Source of the DNA: Acidobacteriaceae bacterium
Lineage (GTDB): Bacteria; Acidobacteriota; Terriglobia; Terriglobales; Acidobacteriaceae
Direction: 5' to 3'
Assembly: GCA_003166055.1 (NCBI GenBank)
Contig: PMWR01000355.1
Coordinates: 1-5,038, forward strand
DNA length: 5,038 bases
Positions within the stretch are counted from its first letter, which is position 1; each line of letters opens with the position of its first letter. Of this stretch, positions 5,027 through 5,038 are shown piece by piece. The notes beneath the pieces were generated by a model. That model had not been told where the DNA came from, made no database searches, and saw only the letters and a list, made by a program, of their open reading frames with translations. Both the position numbers and the translations under genes were made by a program.

Positions 5027-5038
5027 CGATTGTGCAGA

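Overview
The window looks like a chromosomal segment of a GC-rich Gram-negative bacterium, most likely an Acidobacteriota (Terriglobia-type) genome. This rests on the tsf-pyrH neighbourhood, a long-form (Thermus-like) EF-Ts C-terminus, GTG starts, and intergenic repeats of kinds I remember from that phylum. There is no rRNA or other decisive marker, so the assignment is an inference.

Layout. Positions 1-453 (+) hold the C-terminal 150 residues of elongation factor Ts (tsf), which runs in from the left. A strong hairpin with flanking A and T runs (480-511) closes it and looks bidirectional. Between tsf and pyrH, on the minus strand (538-702), lies a 54-codon ORF with a textbook Shine-Dalgarno sequence. 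It encodes a cysteine-rich protein with the spacing of bacterial SmtA-type metallothioneins and is easily missed by gene callers because of its size. Positions 902-1606 (+) hold complete UMP kinase (pyrH). Next come a heptamer tandem repeat (1611-1645) and an OafA/YrhL-type membrane acyltransferase (1723-2874, +). A repeat-bearing convergent gap (2875-3016) follows. The last gene (3017-4957, -) encodes a 646-residue secreted or lipid-anchored protein that looks like a TIM-barrel hydrolase followed by an amidotransferase-like domain and a C-terminal beta domain. Its promoter region fills the right edge.

How they fit together. tsf and pyrH are housekeeping genes (translation elongation and pyrimidine nucleotide synthesis) that usually sit in an rpsB-tsf-pyrH-frr cluster. 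Here the cluster is interrupted twice: by the antisense metallothionein gene between tsf and pyrH, and by the acyltransferase where frr would be expected. The acyltransferase and the secreted protein both point to the cell surface or extracellular glycans, but they are convergent and nothing in the sequence couples them. The most useful observations are the small metallothionein gene, the uncharacterised architecture of the 646-residue protein, possible leaderless starts of pyrH and the acyltransferase, and the intergenic repeats. I see no mobile element, CRISPR array, tRNA or defence system.
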